IMG/VR virus record: IMGVR_UViG_3300037258_000287
Coordinates: 1 to 56,027 of that record
Reading direction: 5' to 3' (one strand)
Length of the DNA stretch: 56,027 nucleotides
DNA from: a virus
The translations under genes were made by a program, and so were the position numbers. Positions 24,768 to 31,860 of this stretch are shown here, piece by piece. Within the stretch, counting starts at the first letter, position 1. The number at the start of each line of letters is the position of its first letter. The notes under the pieces are model-generated. The model was not told the DNA's origin. It was given only the letters and a program-made list of their open reading frames with translations, and did no database searches.

Positions 24768-24796
24768 TTGACAATAATCCAGCAAACCGCTATGAT
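24768..24796 (+). promoter_or_regulatory. Near-consensus sigma-70 promoter
   Basis: TTGACA (24768-24773), exactly 17 bases, TATGAT (24791-24796). It is the best promoter in the window and drives the gene at 24851 and the ribozyme-containing leader behind it. Confidence 0.85.
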
Positions 24797-24850
24797 GGTT
24801 ATGTAAGAAAGAACTGACGCCGGCAGTAACCGGCAGAAAAGAGCAAAGCA

Positions 24851-25177
24851 ATGACAACGATCACAGGTAACACCTTCCCGGTCAAAGATCAACTCAAGGC
24901 CCTCGGTGCGCGCTGGAACCCCGACGCGAAAGGCTGGATGGTCTCTGACGACAAGGCCGATGTGGCCCGCAAACTCGTCGCGGGCGCTTCTACCGCCCCC
25001 AGGCAGGCGACCGGCAAGCCCCACTTTCACAAATGCCACGAATGCGGCGCGCCCAGCCGCGGATACTATCGCTGCTATGAATGCTCACTTGAGTATCGCG
25101 ATGGCGGCTCACGCGCGAACGGTGGCATGTCGTACTACGACAAAAACGGCCGTTTTGTGCTCGGCGATGACGACTAG
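24851..25177 (+). CDS. DUF5710-like protein with zinc ribbon
   Basis: 108 residues. The first 45 (TGNTFPVKDQLKALGARWNP, KGWMV) match the small DUF5710-like domain, in which a peptide 'converts' residues before a Trp; it is common in phage and toprim-linked proteins. A CHEC...CYEC zinc ribbon follows (about 62-81). It lies directly under the 24768 promoter and its stop is 5 bases before the hammerhead ribozyme. Probably nucleic-acid binding. Confidence 0.75.
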   Translation: MTTITGNTFPVKDQLKALGARWNPDAKGWMVSDDKADVARKLVAGASTAPRQATGKPHFHKCHECGAPSRGYYRCYECSLEYRDGGSRANGGMSYYDKNGRFVLGDDD

Positions 25178-25182
25178 CCTAG

Positions 25183-25232
25183 CCTCCCTGATGAGCCGTG
25201 CGACGGCGAAACCCGCTCATGCGGGTCGGAGG
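25183..25232 (+). ncRNA. Hammerhead ribozyme (type I topology)
   Basis: All conserved parts are present in order. Stem I 5' strand CCTCC (25183-25187), core CTGATGA (25188-25194), stem II GCCG/CGGC with a 5-base loop (25195-25207), core GAAA (25208-25211), stem III CCCGC/GCGGG with a TCAT loop (25212-25225), UC of the GUC cleavage triplet (25226-25227), and stem I 3' strand GGAGG (25228-25232). Stem I is the open end, so this is type I. Cleavage is expected after C25227. It lies between two genes, so it would cut the transcript from the 24768 promoter and leave a 5'-hydroxyl leader on the downstream gene. Confidence 0.9.
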
Positions 25233-25250
25233 ATTCCAATCTACCCCGGC

Positions 25251-25268
25251 GCGCTCCGGTAAGAGCGC
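25251..25268 (+). other. Leader hairpin downstream of the ribozyme
   Basis: GCGCTC-CGGTAA-GAGCGC is a perfect 6-bp stem, 15 bases before the start codon at 25284. After ribozyme cleavage it would lie near the new 5' end and may protect the message or modulate initiation. Confidence 0.6.
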
Positions 25269-25283
25269 GGAAAGAGAACCAAA

Positions 25284-25727
25284 ATGGCAAACGACAATCC
25301 AAAGCTCACGATTACCCTGACCGGAAAACCTCCGGTCAAAATCACCAAAGACGAATGGCCTATAGTAGCGTCGGCCGAAGACAAACATTACGACAATCAG
25401 CACGAATTCCAGGCCAATCGCACGGCCACATGGAAGCTGATCGTCCGGCAACACAAGGACGGCCGCACGATCGTATATGGCATCTACAGCTATAGCAGTC
25501 AGTACCAGGGGGAAAGCGGCTCCGACATCAGAGGCGGTGAGCTTATCGCCGTCGAAGGATCCTCGGAGGAGGAGATCGGCGAGACCGACGGAATCATCGC
25601 CGCAATCCAGCGGGTAGGCGAAGACATGGAACAGCGCGTCCCGGATAACGGCGTGTGGGGAAAGGGCTATTTCCCCCGGCTGGTCCATGAGTGCATAGCG
25701 GACCTCCCCGCCGTGGAGCTGACATAG
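25284..25727 (+). CDS. Conserved phage hypothetical protein, 147 residues
   Basis: LTITLTGKPPVKITKDEWPI, then ANRTATWKLIVRQHKDGRTIVYGIY: a compact alpha/beta protein of a sort I associate with accessory regions of temperate phages. Its leader contains the hammerhead ribozyme, so its expression probably depends on the processed message. Ribosome site GGAAAGAG precedes ATG 25284. Function unknown. Confidence 0.7.
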   Translation: MANDNPKLTITLTGKPPVKITKDEWPIVASAEDKHYDNQHEFQANRTATWKLIVRQHKDGRTIVYGIYSYSSQYQGESGSDIRGGELIAVEGSSEEEIGETDGIIAAIQRVGEDMEQRVPDNGVWGKGYFPRLVHECIADLPAVELT

Positions 25728-25728
25728 G

Positions 25729-26217
25729 GTGATCGACCTTACAGATAAACGCTTCATTCGGCTACAGGTGATCGAGATAGCGCCAGAAAGGAGTTCATCT
25801 GGCGCTATCCGTTGGGTCTGCCAATGTGACTGCGGAAACCGGGTCACGGTTGATACCACCGACCTTCGGAGAGCTAAGACCATGAGCTGCGGATGTGCAA
25901 GACGAAACCCATTGACAACGCGTGAACAGATATTACTCAAGACACTAATGCGCGAGCCTGTAGGTCGTCCCGTGGTGAGGCGAGCCAAGTCCAAGATTGA
26001 TCGGCGGTCGATTGTGAGGCGTGATTTGTCCGGTAAAACATTCGGAAGGCTGTCGGTGAAGAGGCTTGACCATCGAGACCAATACCGGAAAGACTTTTGG
26101 TATTGCGTGTGCCTGTGCAAGAGGTCCCGTATCGTAAGGGGGGGCGCACTCTTATCAGGGCGCGCCGTATCGTGTGGGTGTAGGGGATGTAAGTCCGACG
26201 CGGGGAAAAACAAATGA
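25729..26217 (+). CDS. Duplicated zinc-binding domain protein (HNH-associated type)
   Basis: 162 residues from GTG 25729 with two copies of one domain. The first (about 2-57) reads DLTDKRFIRLQVIE...CQCDCGN...MSCGC. The second (about 97-152) reads DLSGKTFGRLSVKRL...CVCLC...VSCGC. This domain occurs in phage HNH/AP2-type homing proteins, but no HNH motif is present here. It may be a DNA-binding remnant or stand-alone binder. The second copy has CLCKR where the first has CDCGN, so one zinc ligand pattern is altered. Confidence 0.7.
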   Translation: MIDLTDKRFIRLQVIEIAPERSSSGAIRWVCQCDCGNRVTVDTTDLRRAKTMSCGCARRNPLTTREQILLKTLMREPVGRPVVRRAKSKIDRRSIVRRDLSGKTFGRLSVKRLDHRDQYRKDFWYCVCLCKRSRIVRGGALLSGRAVSCGCRGCKSDAGKNK

Positions 26218-26297
26218 GTTAGCCGACTGTGGAGTGACGCTGAGCCAGGATCATATCTCTTGGCCAATGCGCCCGCACAGCCGGGTACGATATCCAA

Positions 26298-26456
26298 ATG
26301 CAGACTGATAATATTACCCGCATCCGCCGCGCTGCCAGCCTCGCCCGCAAGACCAAATCCGGGGGCCGTAACGGAGGCCGTCCTATCAATCCCGATCGCT
26401 GCCACTGCGGGAAGATGACGCGGCTTCGTGCCGAGCAACGCGGGCATCGCTGCTGA
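26298..26456 (+). CDS. Small basic protein, 52 residues
   Basis: MQTDNITRIRRAASLARKTK... then CHCGKMT and a final Cys: Arg/Lys-rich with a small Cys/His cluster. It fits the gap before the recombinase. Modest support: composition and position only. Confidence 0.45.
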   Translation: MQTDNITRIRRAASLARKTKSGGRNGGRPINPDRCHCGKMTRLRAEQRGHRC

Positions 26457-26499
26457 CCGCCGGCCGTAAATGAAACGCTCATCCCGACTAAGGGAGCAG

Positions 26500-27150
26500 A
26501 TGGACAAGCAGCTCACCGCCGCAATCTACGCCCGCGTCTCGACCAAAGACAAAGGGCAGGACACCGAGAACCAACTCTCGCAGCTCCGGAAGTATGCCGC
26601 GAAACAGGAATGGGAGACCGTCGAGTTTATCGACCATGCCAGCGGAAAGCATGCGGACCGCGACGGCCTCACCAAACTCTTCGAAGCAGCGAGCCGGCGG
26701 GAGATCGATGTGGTGTTGGTTTGGGCTCTTGACCGTTTCACCCGGCAGGGCATCTTTGAGACGTTCGAACACATCGCCAAGCTCTCAAAGTATGGCGTGA
26801 GCTTCGAGAGTTTGACTGAGCCTCAGTTCCGGACCACCGGCGCCACTGGGGAGCTGATGCTGGCGATTGCAGCCTGGATCGCGAAGCAGGAACGCATCCG
26901 GATCAGCGAGCGCACCAAGGCCGGCCTGGCTACCGCACGGGCTAAGGGAAAGATTCTCGGCCGTCCGCGGATAGTGTTCCGCATCGACCTCGCCGAACAG
27001 ATGCGCGCCGCGGGCAAGAGTTGGCGGGCTATCTCTCGAGAACTCGGCATCCCCCACGCGACTATCCGGAAAGCACTTTCGGAGCGGAAAGCATCCCTAA
27101 AACCCGCGAAAAGGGGTGTGCAGAAAACCCCATCGAAACCCCGCCGCTAA
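26500..27150 (+). CDS. Serine recombinase (resolvase/invertase family)
   Basis: 216 residues. The catalytic domain begins at once: YARVSTKDKGQDTENQ with the active Ser, then VLVWALDRFTRQG with the conserved arginines, and a long E helix (LAIAAWIAKQERIRISERTK). A C-terminal HTH follows (KSWRAISRELGIPHATIRKA). Length and layout are those of small resolvases and invertases, not large integrases. AGGGAG is 5 bases before ATG 26500, which decides the start over 26470. It may resolve multimers, invert a segment, or be a moron; the tyrosine integrase nearby is the likely prophage integrase. Confidence 0.9.
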   Translation: MDKQLTAAIYARVSTKDKGQDTENQLSQLRKYAAKQEWETVEFIDHASGKHADRDGLTKLFEAASRREIDVVLVWALDRFTRQGIFETFEHIAKLSKYGVSFESLTEPQFRTTGATGELMLAIAAWIAKQERIRISERTKAGLATARAKGKILGRPRIVFRIDLAEQMRAAGKSWRAISRELGIPHATIRKALSERKASLKPAKRGVQKTPSKPRR

Positions 27151-27362
27151 AGTGTTGCAAACAAAACACGGGATTTAGCCTGTTTTGGGGTGCGGCGAAC
27201 GGTCGTTTGTCGCACAGTTCCTACCTGGCTAGGAATTGCGGGACGGCTAGTTCTCCGGTAAGCTGCAGCTCGAAGCTGTTCATCGTCCCTGCCCCTATTC
27301 TCGCCCGCTGCGCGCGTCCCCCACGCTACAAAATGCGACACGCCAGCGCGATATTGGGCACA

Positions 27363-27596
27363 ATGAGACGCATGAGCCAGCGCGACCACGGGAAACCAGA
27401 GATCGGCGAACTTCAGTTTAAGCCGGAGACTCAGTACCTCACCGCTGAAGGCTATCCGCTAGGCACAACCTGCTGGTATGTGATAGCCGAGGTGAACGGC
27501 GCGCGGAAGTACTGCTGTGGAGACACGCCGGGAGATGCGTTGCGGGCCGCTGGCGATTTTTTCGACCAAGAGAACAAAAGGTTGGCCTCGGCATGA
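27363..27596 (+). CDS. Hypothetical protein, 77 residues
   Basis: MRRMSQRDHGKPEIGELQFK..., then TTCWYVIAEVNGARKYCCGD, an alpha/beta protein. ATG 27372 is an alternative start. The 212 bases before it (27151-27362) hold nothing I can assign. It overlaps the next gene by 4 bases. Confidence 0.6.
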   Translation: MRRMSQRDHGKPEIGELQFKPETQYLTAEGYPLGTTCWYVIAEVNGARKYCCGDTPGDALRAAGDFFDQENKRLASA

Positions 27597-27850
27597 GCGC
27601 GGATCGGTCTTTGCGAATAGTTGCGGCTGCCGTCAAAGTGGGAGACGTCGTCTACGAGGGAAAGCGGCACTGCGAAATCATCGCGCGGATCGTTCAGGAA
27701 GGAATCGCCCAGCGCGTGACGCAGGAGCAACAAGGCTTCGTCGCGAGTGACGGGAAGTTTTATAGTCGATTCCACTCCGGGGCGATAGCAGCGCTTGCTG
27801 GCCAGACCCCGACGTGGAGGAAAGCTCTTCTCAGCGAGGATCTCTGGTAG
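27593..27850 (+). CDS. Conserved phage hypothetical protein, 85 residues
   Basis: KVGDVVYEGKRHCEIIARIV...TQEQQGFVASDGKFYSR is a pattern I associate with small early proteins of temperate phages. Translationally coupled to 27363-27596 (ATGA). Function unknown. Confidence 0.7.
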   Translation: MSADRSLRIVAAAVKVGDVVYEGKRHCEIIARIVQEGIAQRVTQEQQGFVASDGKFYSRFHSGAIAALAGQTPTWRKALLSEDLW

Positions 27851-27917
27851 CCGGTGGACCATTTCCCTGACATCACGAAAATGGTATGGGAATGGGAAAG
27901 AGCACGCGGCCCAGCGA

Positions 27918-27949
27918 TCGCGCCTCGCCGTTTTCGGTGATTCCGGATC
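27918..27949. repeat. Hairpin repeat copy with GGATCC
   Basis: TCGCC-GTTTTC-GGTGA (27924-27940) followed by TTCCGGATCC. It is the family unit in the opposite orientation (GGATCCGGAATCACCGAAAA on the minus strand). This copy is intergenic. Confidence 0.65.
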
Positions 27950-28094
27950 CGCTGGTGTCGCACGGGGGGGCCGGCCGGCGGGCAGGCCTTCACCCGCGCC
28001 CTATTCCTACCGCTAAGAAGCCTGCCTGCCTGCCTGCCGCCCTTTTCTTATTCATTATTTCTCCTGTTATTTCATATAAGGAAGCGCCCGCGAA

Positions 28095-28114
28095 ATCTGC
28101 CTTGGAAGGCATGT
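28095..28114. promoter_or_regulatory. 20-bp dyad site, copy A
   Basis: ATCTGCCTTGGAAGGCATGT: the left arm is intact and the right arm has changed bases. First of three tandem sites with 23- and 22-base start-to-start spacing, about two helical turns, upstream of the integrase. Confidence 0.6.
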
Positions 28115-28117
28115 GAA

Positions 28118-28137
28118 ATCTGCCCTGGAGGGTAGAT
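28118..28137. promoter_or_regulatory. 20-bp dyad site, copy B
   Basis: ATCTGCCCTGGAGGGTAGAT. Arms ATCTGCC and GGTAGAT are complementary except for one G-T position. Middle site of the array. Confidence 0.7.
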
Positions 28138-28139
28138 AA

Positions 28140-28159
28140 AACTGCCGTGGAGGGCAGAT
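28140..28159. promoter_or_regulatory. 20-bp dyad site, copy C
   Basis: AACTGCCGTGGAGGGCAGAT. Right arm GGCAGAT is perfect and the left arm has A for T at base 2. Last site of the array. Confidence 0.65.
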
Positions 28160-28287
28160 GCGACAAGCCGGATTTCCGCCGTAATACAGACCTTAATGTT
28201 GAAGTTATGGAAGTACCGGTATCGGACCCACCCTACAAAAGTGTAGTTACTTGAGCCATAGTACAGTCGGCTTTTACGCTCGAAAGC

Positions 28288-29259
28288 ATGCAATTCGAGC
28301 AACTGCTGAGCGATTTTCAAGAGGCCTACATGCCGCGCCTGGCCGCGCCGACCCGAGCGAAGTACACCTCACTCATCCGGCAACACATCAGGCCCAAGTT
28401 CGCGGATATGGAAGTCGATGCCATCACCACCAAAGTGCTCGACATCTGGCTGAACAGTAAGAACGATCGGCTATCGTGGGCAGCCCGCGCCGACTTGCGC
28501 AACCTCATGTCGTCGATCTTCACCCGGGCGGAAAAGTACGGGACATGGGAAGGCAAGAATCCGGCGCGATATGCCAACCCCGGCCGGCGGGCGCCGAAAT
28601 ATGAGCACTGCAAGCTGACGGTAGAGCAGACGAAGACGCTACTCGCTCACCTGCCCGACGATGTCCGGCTCATCTGTATGGTGGCGCTGTTCTCCGGGCT
28701 GCGAATGAGTGAAGTGATGGGCTTGTGCTGGAAGCATGTGGACTTCTCGCGTGGCCTCTTTCTCATCCGGCAGCGCTACTGGCGCGGAGACATCGGACCC
28801 ACCAAGTCCGAGACATCGGCGCGCGATATTCCATTCGGCGACTTGCGGGAACTGCTGCTGGCGTTGAAACCCGAGGGCAACGTAGACGAGCGCTTCTGTT
28901 TCTCGGTCGAGACGCACGGTTTCGGAGCCGGCCGCGGCGGAGCTTACCGCGAGACCGGACAGACGCGCGATGATCGCTCAATTCACCAGCACTTCCTGCG
29001 TCCCGCGGCGGAAAAGCTGAACATTTATCGCAAAGGCTTTGGCTTTCATGCGTTCAGACGTGAAGCAATCACGGCCGTAGACGAAATATTGGGCTCAATT
29101 CAGGCAATGAAGTTCGCAGGGCACAGTAGTTTAAACGTCACCAGCCGCTACGGGCTCAAAGATCATGCCAAACAGGATCAGGCAGTTAGAAAACTCCAGA
29201 AACCGTATTCGTCTTTGCTTCGCCCTCGAACGAAAAATGTTACTACCAAGCCGAAGTGA
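28288..29259 (+). CDS. int: Tyrosine recombinase integrase
   Basis: 323 residues. A SAM-like core-binding domain (about 1-90) is followed by the catalytic domain with all expected residues: Arg139 (SGLRMSE), Lys173 (PTKSE), His254-x-x-Arg257 (HAFRRE), His279 (AGHSS) and nucleophile Tyr288 (TSRYG). It would integrate the phage circle at the host tRNA-Val 3' end represented by the attP-like sequence about 120 bp downstream. The dyad array at 28095-28159 lies upstream and probably controls it. Confidence 0.95.
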   Translation: MQFEQLLSDFQEAYMPRLAAPTRAKYTSLIRQHIRPKFADMEVDAITTKVLDIWLNSKNDRLSWAARADLRNLMSSIFTRAEKYGTWEGKNPARYANPGRRAPKYEHCKLTVEQTKTLLAHLPDDVRLICMVALFSGLRMSEVMGLCWKHVDFSRGLFLIRQRYWRGDIGPTKSETSARDIPFGDLRELLLALKPEGNVDERFCFSVETHGFGAGRGGAYRETGQTRDDRSIHQHFLRPAAEKLNIYRKGFGFHAFRREAITAVDEILGSIQAMKFAGHSSLNVTSRYGLKDHAKQDQAVRKLQKPYSSLLRPRTKNVTTKPK

Positions 29260-29380
29260 GGTGTGTTAAAGTGCAGAACGTACCCGAAAGAACGTGGATG
29301 CGTCAGGCGAGCCCCAAACCGACCGTAAGACTTCTGTCAAGCGTGTTGTGTGTGATTGCCGGTCTTTTTTTCGTGAGGGG

Positions 29381-29434
29381 GATGATACCTTCACACGGAA
29401 GAGGTCCGGGGTTCGAGTCCCTGCGCGCCCACCA
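29381..29434 (+). other. attP candidate: 3' half of a tRNA-Val gene
   Basis: The sequence reads as the anticodon arm, variable region, T arm and acceptor 3' strand of a tRNA. There is ATACC-TTCACAC with anticodon CAC, T arm CGGGG-TTCGAGT-CCCTG (29408-29424), then CGCGCCC-A-CCA. No 5' half exists, so it is not a functional gene. Integrases often use tRNA 3' ends, and the recombination would rebuild the host gene. The identity is inferred from the anticodon position and the acceptor strand. Confidence 0.8.
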
Positions 29435-29748
29435 CTCCCACACGGCAGAGCAGTCAGCCCGCAAGAACTTCCGCGTACCATACGCGCCCACAGTGTCTAA
29501 GCGGCCACCTCCGACTGTCCTTGGCGTTTCTGCTGAGGAGGACTTTGGACGGTTGACCTCAACAAAAACGCAATTTCAAACGAAGGCGGCCACGAACAGC
29601 AAGTGGCACACCACGGAGTCTAACGCACTCCCCGCTTTCGTAGCAAGTTCGCATTTCTGGGGTTAGTTCTCCTTTTCCCAAGTGATGCGGAATAGTAGGG
29701 CGACTGACCGTCCACAGTCGCTCGGCTCTATAAGCGGAGCTTATTAAG
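29435..29748. other. Intergenic region after attP
   Basis: No gene is supported in these 314 bases. It holds a perfect hairpin GCGACTG...CAGTCGC (29700-29721) and, just before ATG 29749, TAAGC-GGA-GCTTA (29731-29743), which places the GGAG ribosome site inside a hairpin. Confidence 0.5.
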
Positions 29749-30117
29749 ATGGACAGGCCGCAGTTACATTCCCTCCCGCAACCAATCCCCCCATTTTGCG
29801 CAGGTGCGCACCAACGCAGTGGAGACACCGCCTCAGAATCCTACGAGGTTCTCTTGCGCGATGCCCACTCTCCCGAAGAACAGCTCGCCCTGGCATGTGT
29901 GCTTGAGTTGACCGCGCAGGCGAAACCGCCGCGGCGGACCGTGCCACTCGCGGCCGTCATCGATGAACTCGTCGATATCCACAACCTCGATCAGTGGACG
30001 GCCCGGTACGCGCTCGCGATGCTCGACAAGCGTAAGGCTTTGCGTCTGGTGGGAGACGGCTCCGGCGATGTGCAGGTGTCGATCGGCGCCGTGCGTCTCG
30101 CGGAGGTGCTCAGTTAA
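29749..30117 (+). CDS. Hypothetical protein, 122 residues
   Basis: A helical protein whose C-terminal two thirds (AAVIDELVDIHNLDQWTARY, then MLDKRKALRLVGDGSGDVQVSI) could be a winged helix: helices then a beta hairpin with Gly-Asp-Gly. First gene of the replication cluster; it couples to the next by TAATG. The GGAG before the start lies in a small hairpin, which may limit translation. Confidence 0.65.
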   Translation: MDRPQLHSLPQPIPPFCAGAHQRSGDTASESYEVLLRDAHSPEEQLALACVLELTAQAKPPRRTVPLAAVIDELVDIHNLDQWTARYALAMLDKRKALRLVGDGSGDVQVSIGAVRLAEVLS

Positions 30118-30338
30118 TGGCGGCCGGATCGACAGTCCCCAGCCCAATTTTGGGTCATCTTCTTGAGGTAGAGAAACACTTACTAAAGCTGCATGCGGAA
30201 ATTATAGCGGAGGAAGCCCCATCAGGAGCTGACAGCCTCCCTGAAATGGAACGCGAGTTGGAGTCGATTAACGATCTAGAAGCCGTGCGCCGAATGATGC
30301 GCCGAATCATCGCGATAGAAAGCGCGGCGCGGCGATGA
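30117..30338 (+). CDS. Hypothetical helical protein, 73 residues
   Basis: Highly charged and helical (VEKHLLKLHAEIIAEEAPSG, then EAVRRMMRRIIAIESAARR). Overlaps both neighbours (TAATG upstream, ATGA downstream), so it is made with the initiator candidate and may be its partner. Function unknown. Confidence 0.65.
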   Translation: MAAGSTVPSPILGHLLEVEKHLLKLHAEIIAEEAPSGADSLPEMERELESINDLEAVRRMMRRIIAIESAARR

Positions 30339-31786
30339 AGAGATCGAGGGAAGTCCCAGCGGCGGAGCAGGAAGAATACGGTCAGGAACGGCTTAACTTC
30401 GACCCGCAGAAGCCGGCAGAAATGCCCAAGGCTTGGACTACGACGCCGCACGAGTTCTTCCGCAAATTCCTCCGCGGTTGCGATTCCATTGGGTTGATAC
30501 GGCTTGCGGGCCACGTGTTGGACAACACGCTTGGCGGTCAGTTTGACCCGCGGATTTACGGCCGCGAAACCGAGGGCTTTAACAAAAAGAACCTACGGCC
30601 CAACTGCGTACCGCTCACTGGCGCCGAGATGGAAGAGATCACCGGCCAAACGGAGAGCGGCGTTGCAAAGGTCGTCGCACTGGGGCAGTCATTGGGCGTG
30701 GTCCGATCAGAGCGCAAATTCGGCAAGCTATGGTACTTCATCGACTGGGATTCGGTAAGCAAGATGGAAGCGTCCGAGCCGCGGAAGGTGGCGCCAAAGC
30801 CCGAGACCACGAATATCCCCCACGACATTCCCCATGGTATGCCGATGGTGACCGTACCGGGCTCGAGCGAAGCAATCCCGCTTTCAGCCGCGTGTCCCTC
30901 GGGCGAGGCATGTTGTCTGGTGGCCAAATATTCCGGACCGCCATGCAGTGGAAATGCAGGTTTGGTTGAAAAGATAACCACTTGCATGACCGAATCTGCC
31001 GAGCAGGGCAGATTTATCCCTGCTAACTTGCAGCCAATCACTGCAAAATCCCTGCGTGAGGCAATCGACAAGGTGCAGTTCCGGCGCGGCGGCATTGATT
31101 ATAATCAACTGCCCGTGGAGGCAATCTCCCTGACCGGCCGGACGCTCGACATCACACTCGCGCCGTCACCTGGTGCGCGGTCCCAAGACTGGCTCGTCAA
31201 TCAGCGTGACCATGACCTGATAGCCGAGGAAGTTGTGCGAGCCTCCGGTGCCTCATCGCCGAATCCGTCGAGCGGGCATAGTGGGAACGTAGTGGGGAAC
31301 GTAGTGGGGAATTCCGGGGTGGAAGCAGCCGACCGCCTCACACTTGCTGATATCACACGCAAGCTGAACGAAAGACTGCGCCCCAAATTCGGCTCGAAAG
31401 TTCCGCCGTCAGTCGCGAACGGCGTCTATCAGCTCATCCAGACCGAGGCCGCGTGGTCCTGCCTCAACGCCTGCATATCGCGGCGGCAGAACCACATCAA
31501 GTCCTGGAACGTGCTCATAAAAGGACCGGAAGGCAAAGGTATCGCGCATGAAGCTGCAGAAGCCTATGCCGACGAGCTGGCCGCGTTCCCCCCGCCGGCG
31601 CCGCGCAACCATCGTGAACCGCGCTGGGCAAACGAGGGGATGTGGGCAGCGGACAAAGCCCACTGGGATGAGCTGAGCGCCGAGCAGAAAGACTTTTACC
31701 GCGGCATGTTCGAGGATGCGCCGCGAAACGATCTATCCCGGAAAGCCGCGCTGCCCGTTGCGCGTGACAACCGGACCGGAGGGTGA
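30335..31786 (+). CDS. Replication initiator / replisome organiser candidate
   Basis: 483 residues. The N-terminal domain (about 25-145) reads like a winged helix: LTGAEMEEITGQTESGVAKV, SLGVVRSERKFGKLWYFIDW. A Pro/Ser-rich linker (about 150-300) includes a duplicated NVVGNVVGN, and the helical C-terminus (about 330-440) reads TEAAWSCLNACISRRQNHIK. This architecture, DNA-binding end plus linker plus helical partner-binding end, is that of phage O/DnaD-like initiators. One 20-bp dyad (30994-31013) lies inside the gene, as origins often do. No polymerase or helicase gene follows. The role is inferred. Confidence 0.55.
   Translation: MKRSREVPAAEQEEYGQERLNFDPQKPAEMPKAWTTTPHEFFRKFLRGCDSIGLIRLAGHVLDNTLGGQFDPRIYGRETEGFNKKNLRPNCVPLTGAEMEEITGQTESGVAKVVALGQSLGVVRSERKFGKLWYFIDWDSVSKMEASEPRKVAPKPETTNIPHDIPHGMPMVTVPGSSEAIPLSAACPSGEACCLVAKYSGPPCSGNAGLVEKITTCMTESAEQGRFIPANLQPITAKSLREAIDKVQFRRGGIDYNQLPVEAISLTGRTLDITLAPSPGARSQDWLVNQRDHDLIAEEVVRASGASSPNPSSGHSGNVVGNVVGNSGVEAADRLTLADITRKLNERLRPKFGSKVPPSVANGVYQLIQTEAAWSCLNACISRRQNHIKSWNVLIKGPEGKGIAHEAAEAYADELAAFPPPAPRNHREPRWANEGMWAADKAHWDELSAEQKDFYRGMFEDAPRNDLSRKAALPVARDNRTGG
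30994..31013. promoter_or_regulatory. 20-bp dyad site, copy E, inside the initiator candidate
   Basis: ATCTGCCGAGCAGGGCAGAT has perfect 7-base arms ATCTGCC/GGCAGAT. It is the most symmetric copy. Lying within the linker-coding part of the initiator gene it could be an origin or repressor site. Confidence 0.65.
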
Positions 31787-31860
31787 TGCGGGAAGTACGG
31801 GATAGGGCCACGGAGCTACGCCGCACGTAGCGATTTCGGAATGGTGAAGGGAGGGCAAGT

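Larger units (their letters stand above)
27851..28287. other. Intergenic region before the integrase
   Basis: No gene is supported in these 437 bases; short open frames here have biased, non-protein-like translations. The stretch holds one hairpin repeat (27918-27949), four tandem CCTG units (28021-28036), an AT-rich segment, the three-copy dyad array (28095-28159) and a small CTACA-AAAG-TGTAG hairpin near 28231. It probably contains the integrase promoter and its control sites. Confidence 0.6.

Noticed and set aside
27147-27389. Leftward open frame of 80 codons after the serine recombinase
   Set aside because: Composition is that of a shadow frame and it overlaps the supported gene at 27363.
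28021-28036. CCTG tandem repeat as iteron or phase-variable tract
   Set aside because: Only four units, intergenic, with no gene whose frame it could switch.
27886-28116. Rightward open frame of 76 codons before the integrase
   Set aside because: The translation is Pro/Arg/Ala-biased, reads through a hairpin repeat and CCTG repeats, and has no ribosome site.
29256-29666. Open frame covering the tRNA-like sequence
   Set aside because: It runs through the attP core; both strands there translate tRNA sequence (for example RDSNPGPLPCEG), a common artefact.
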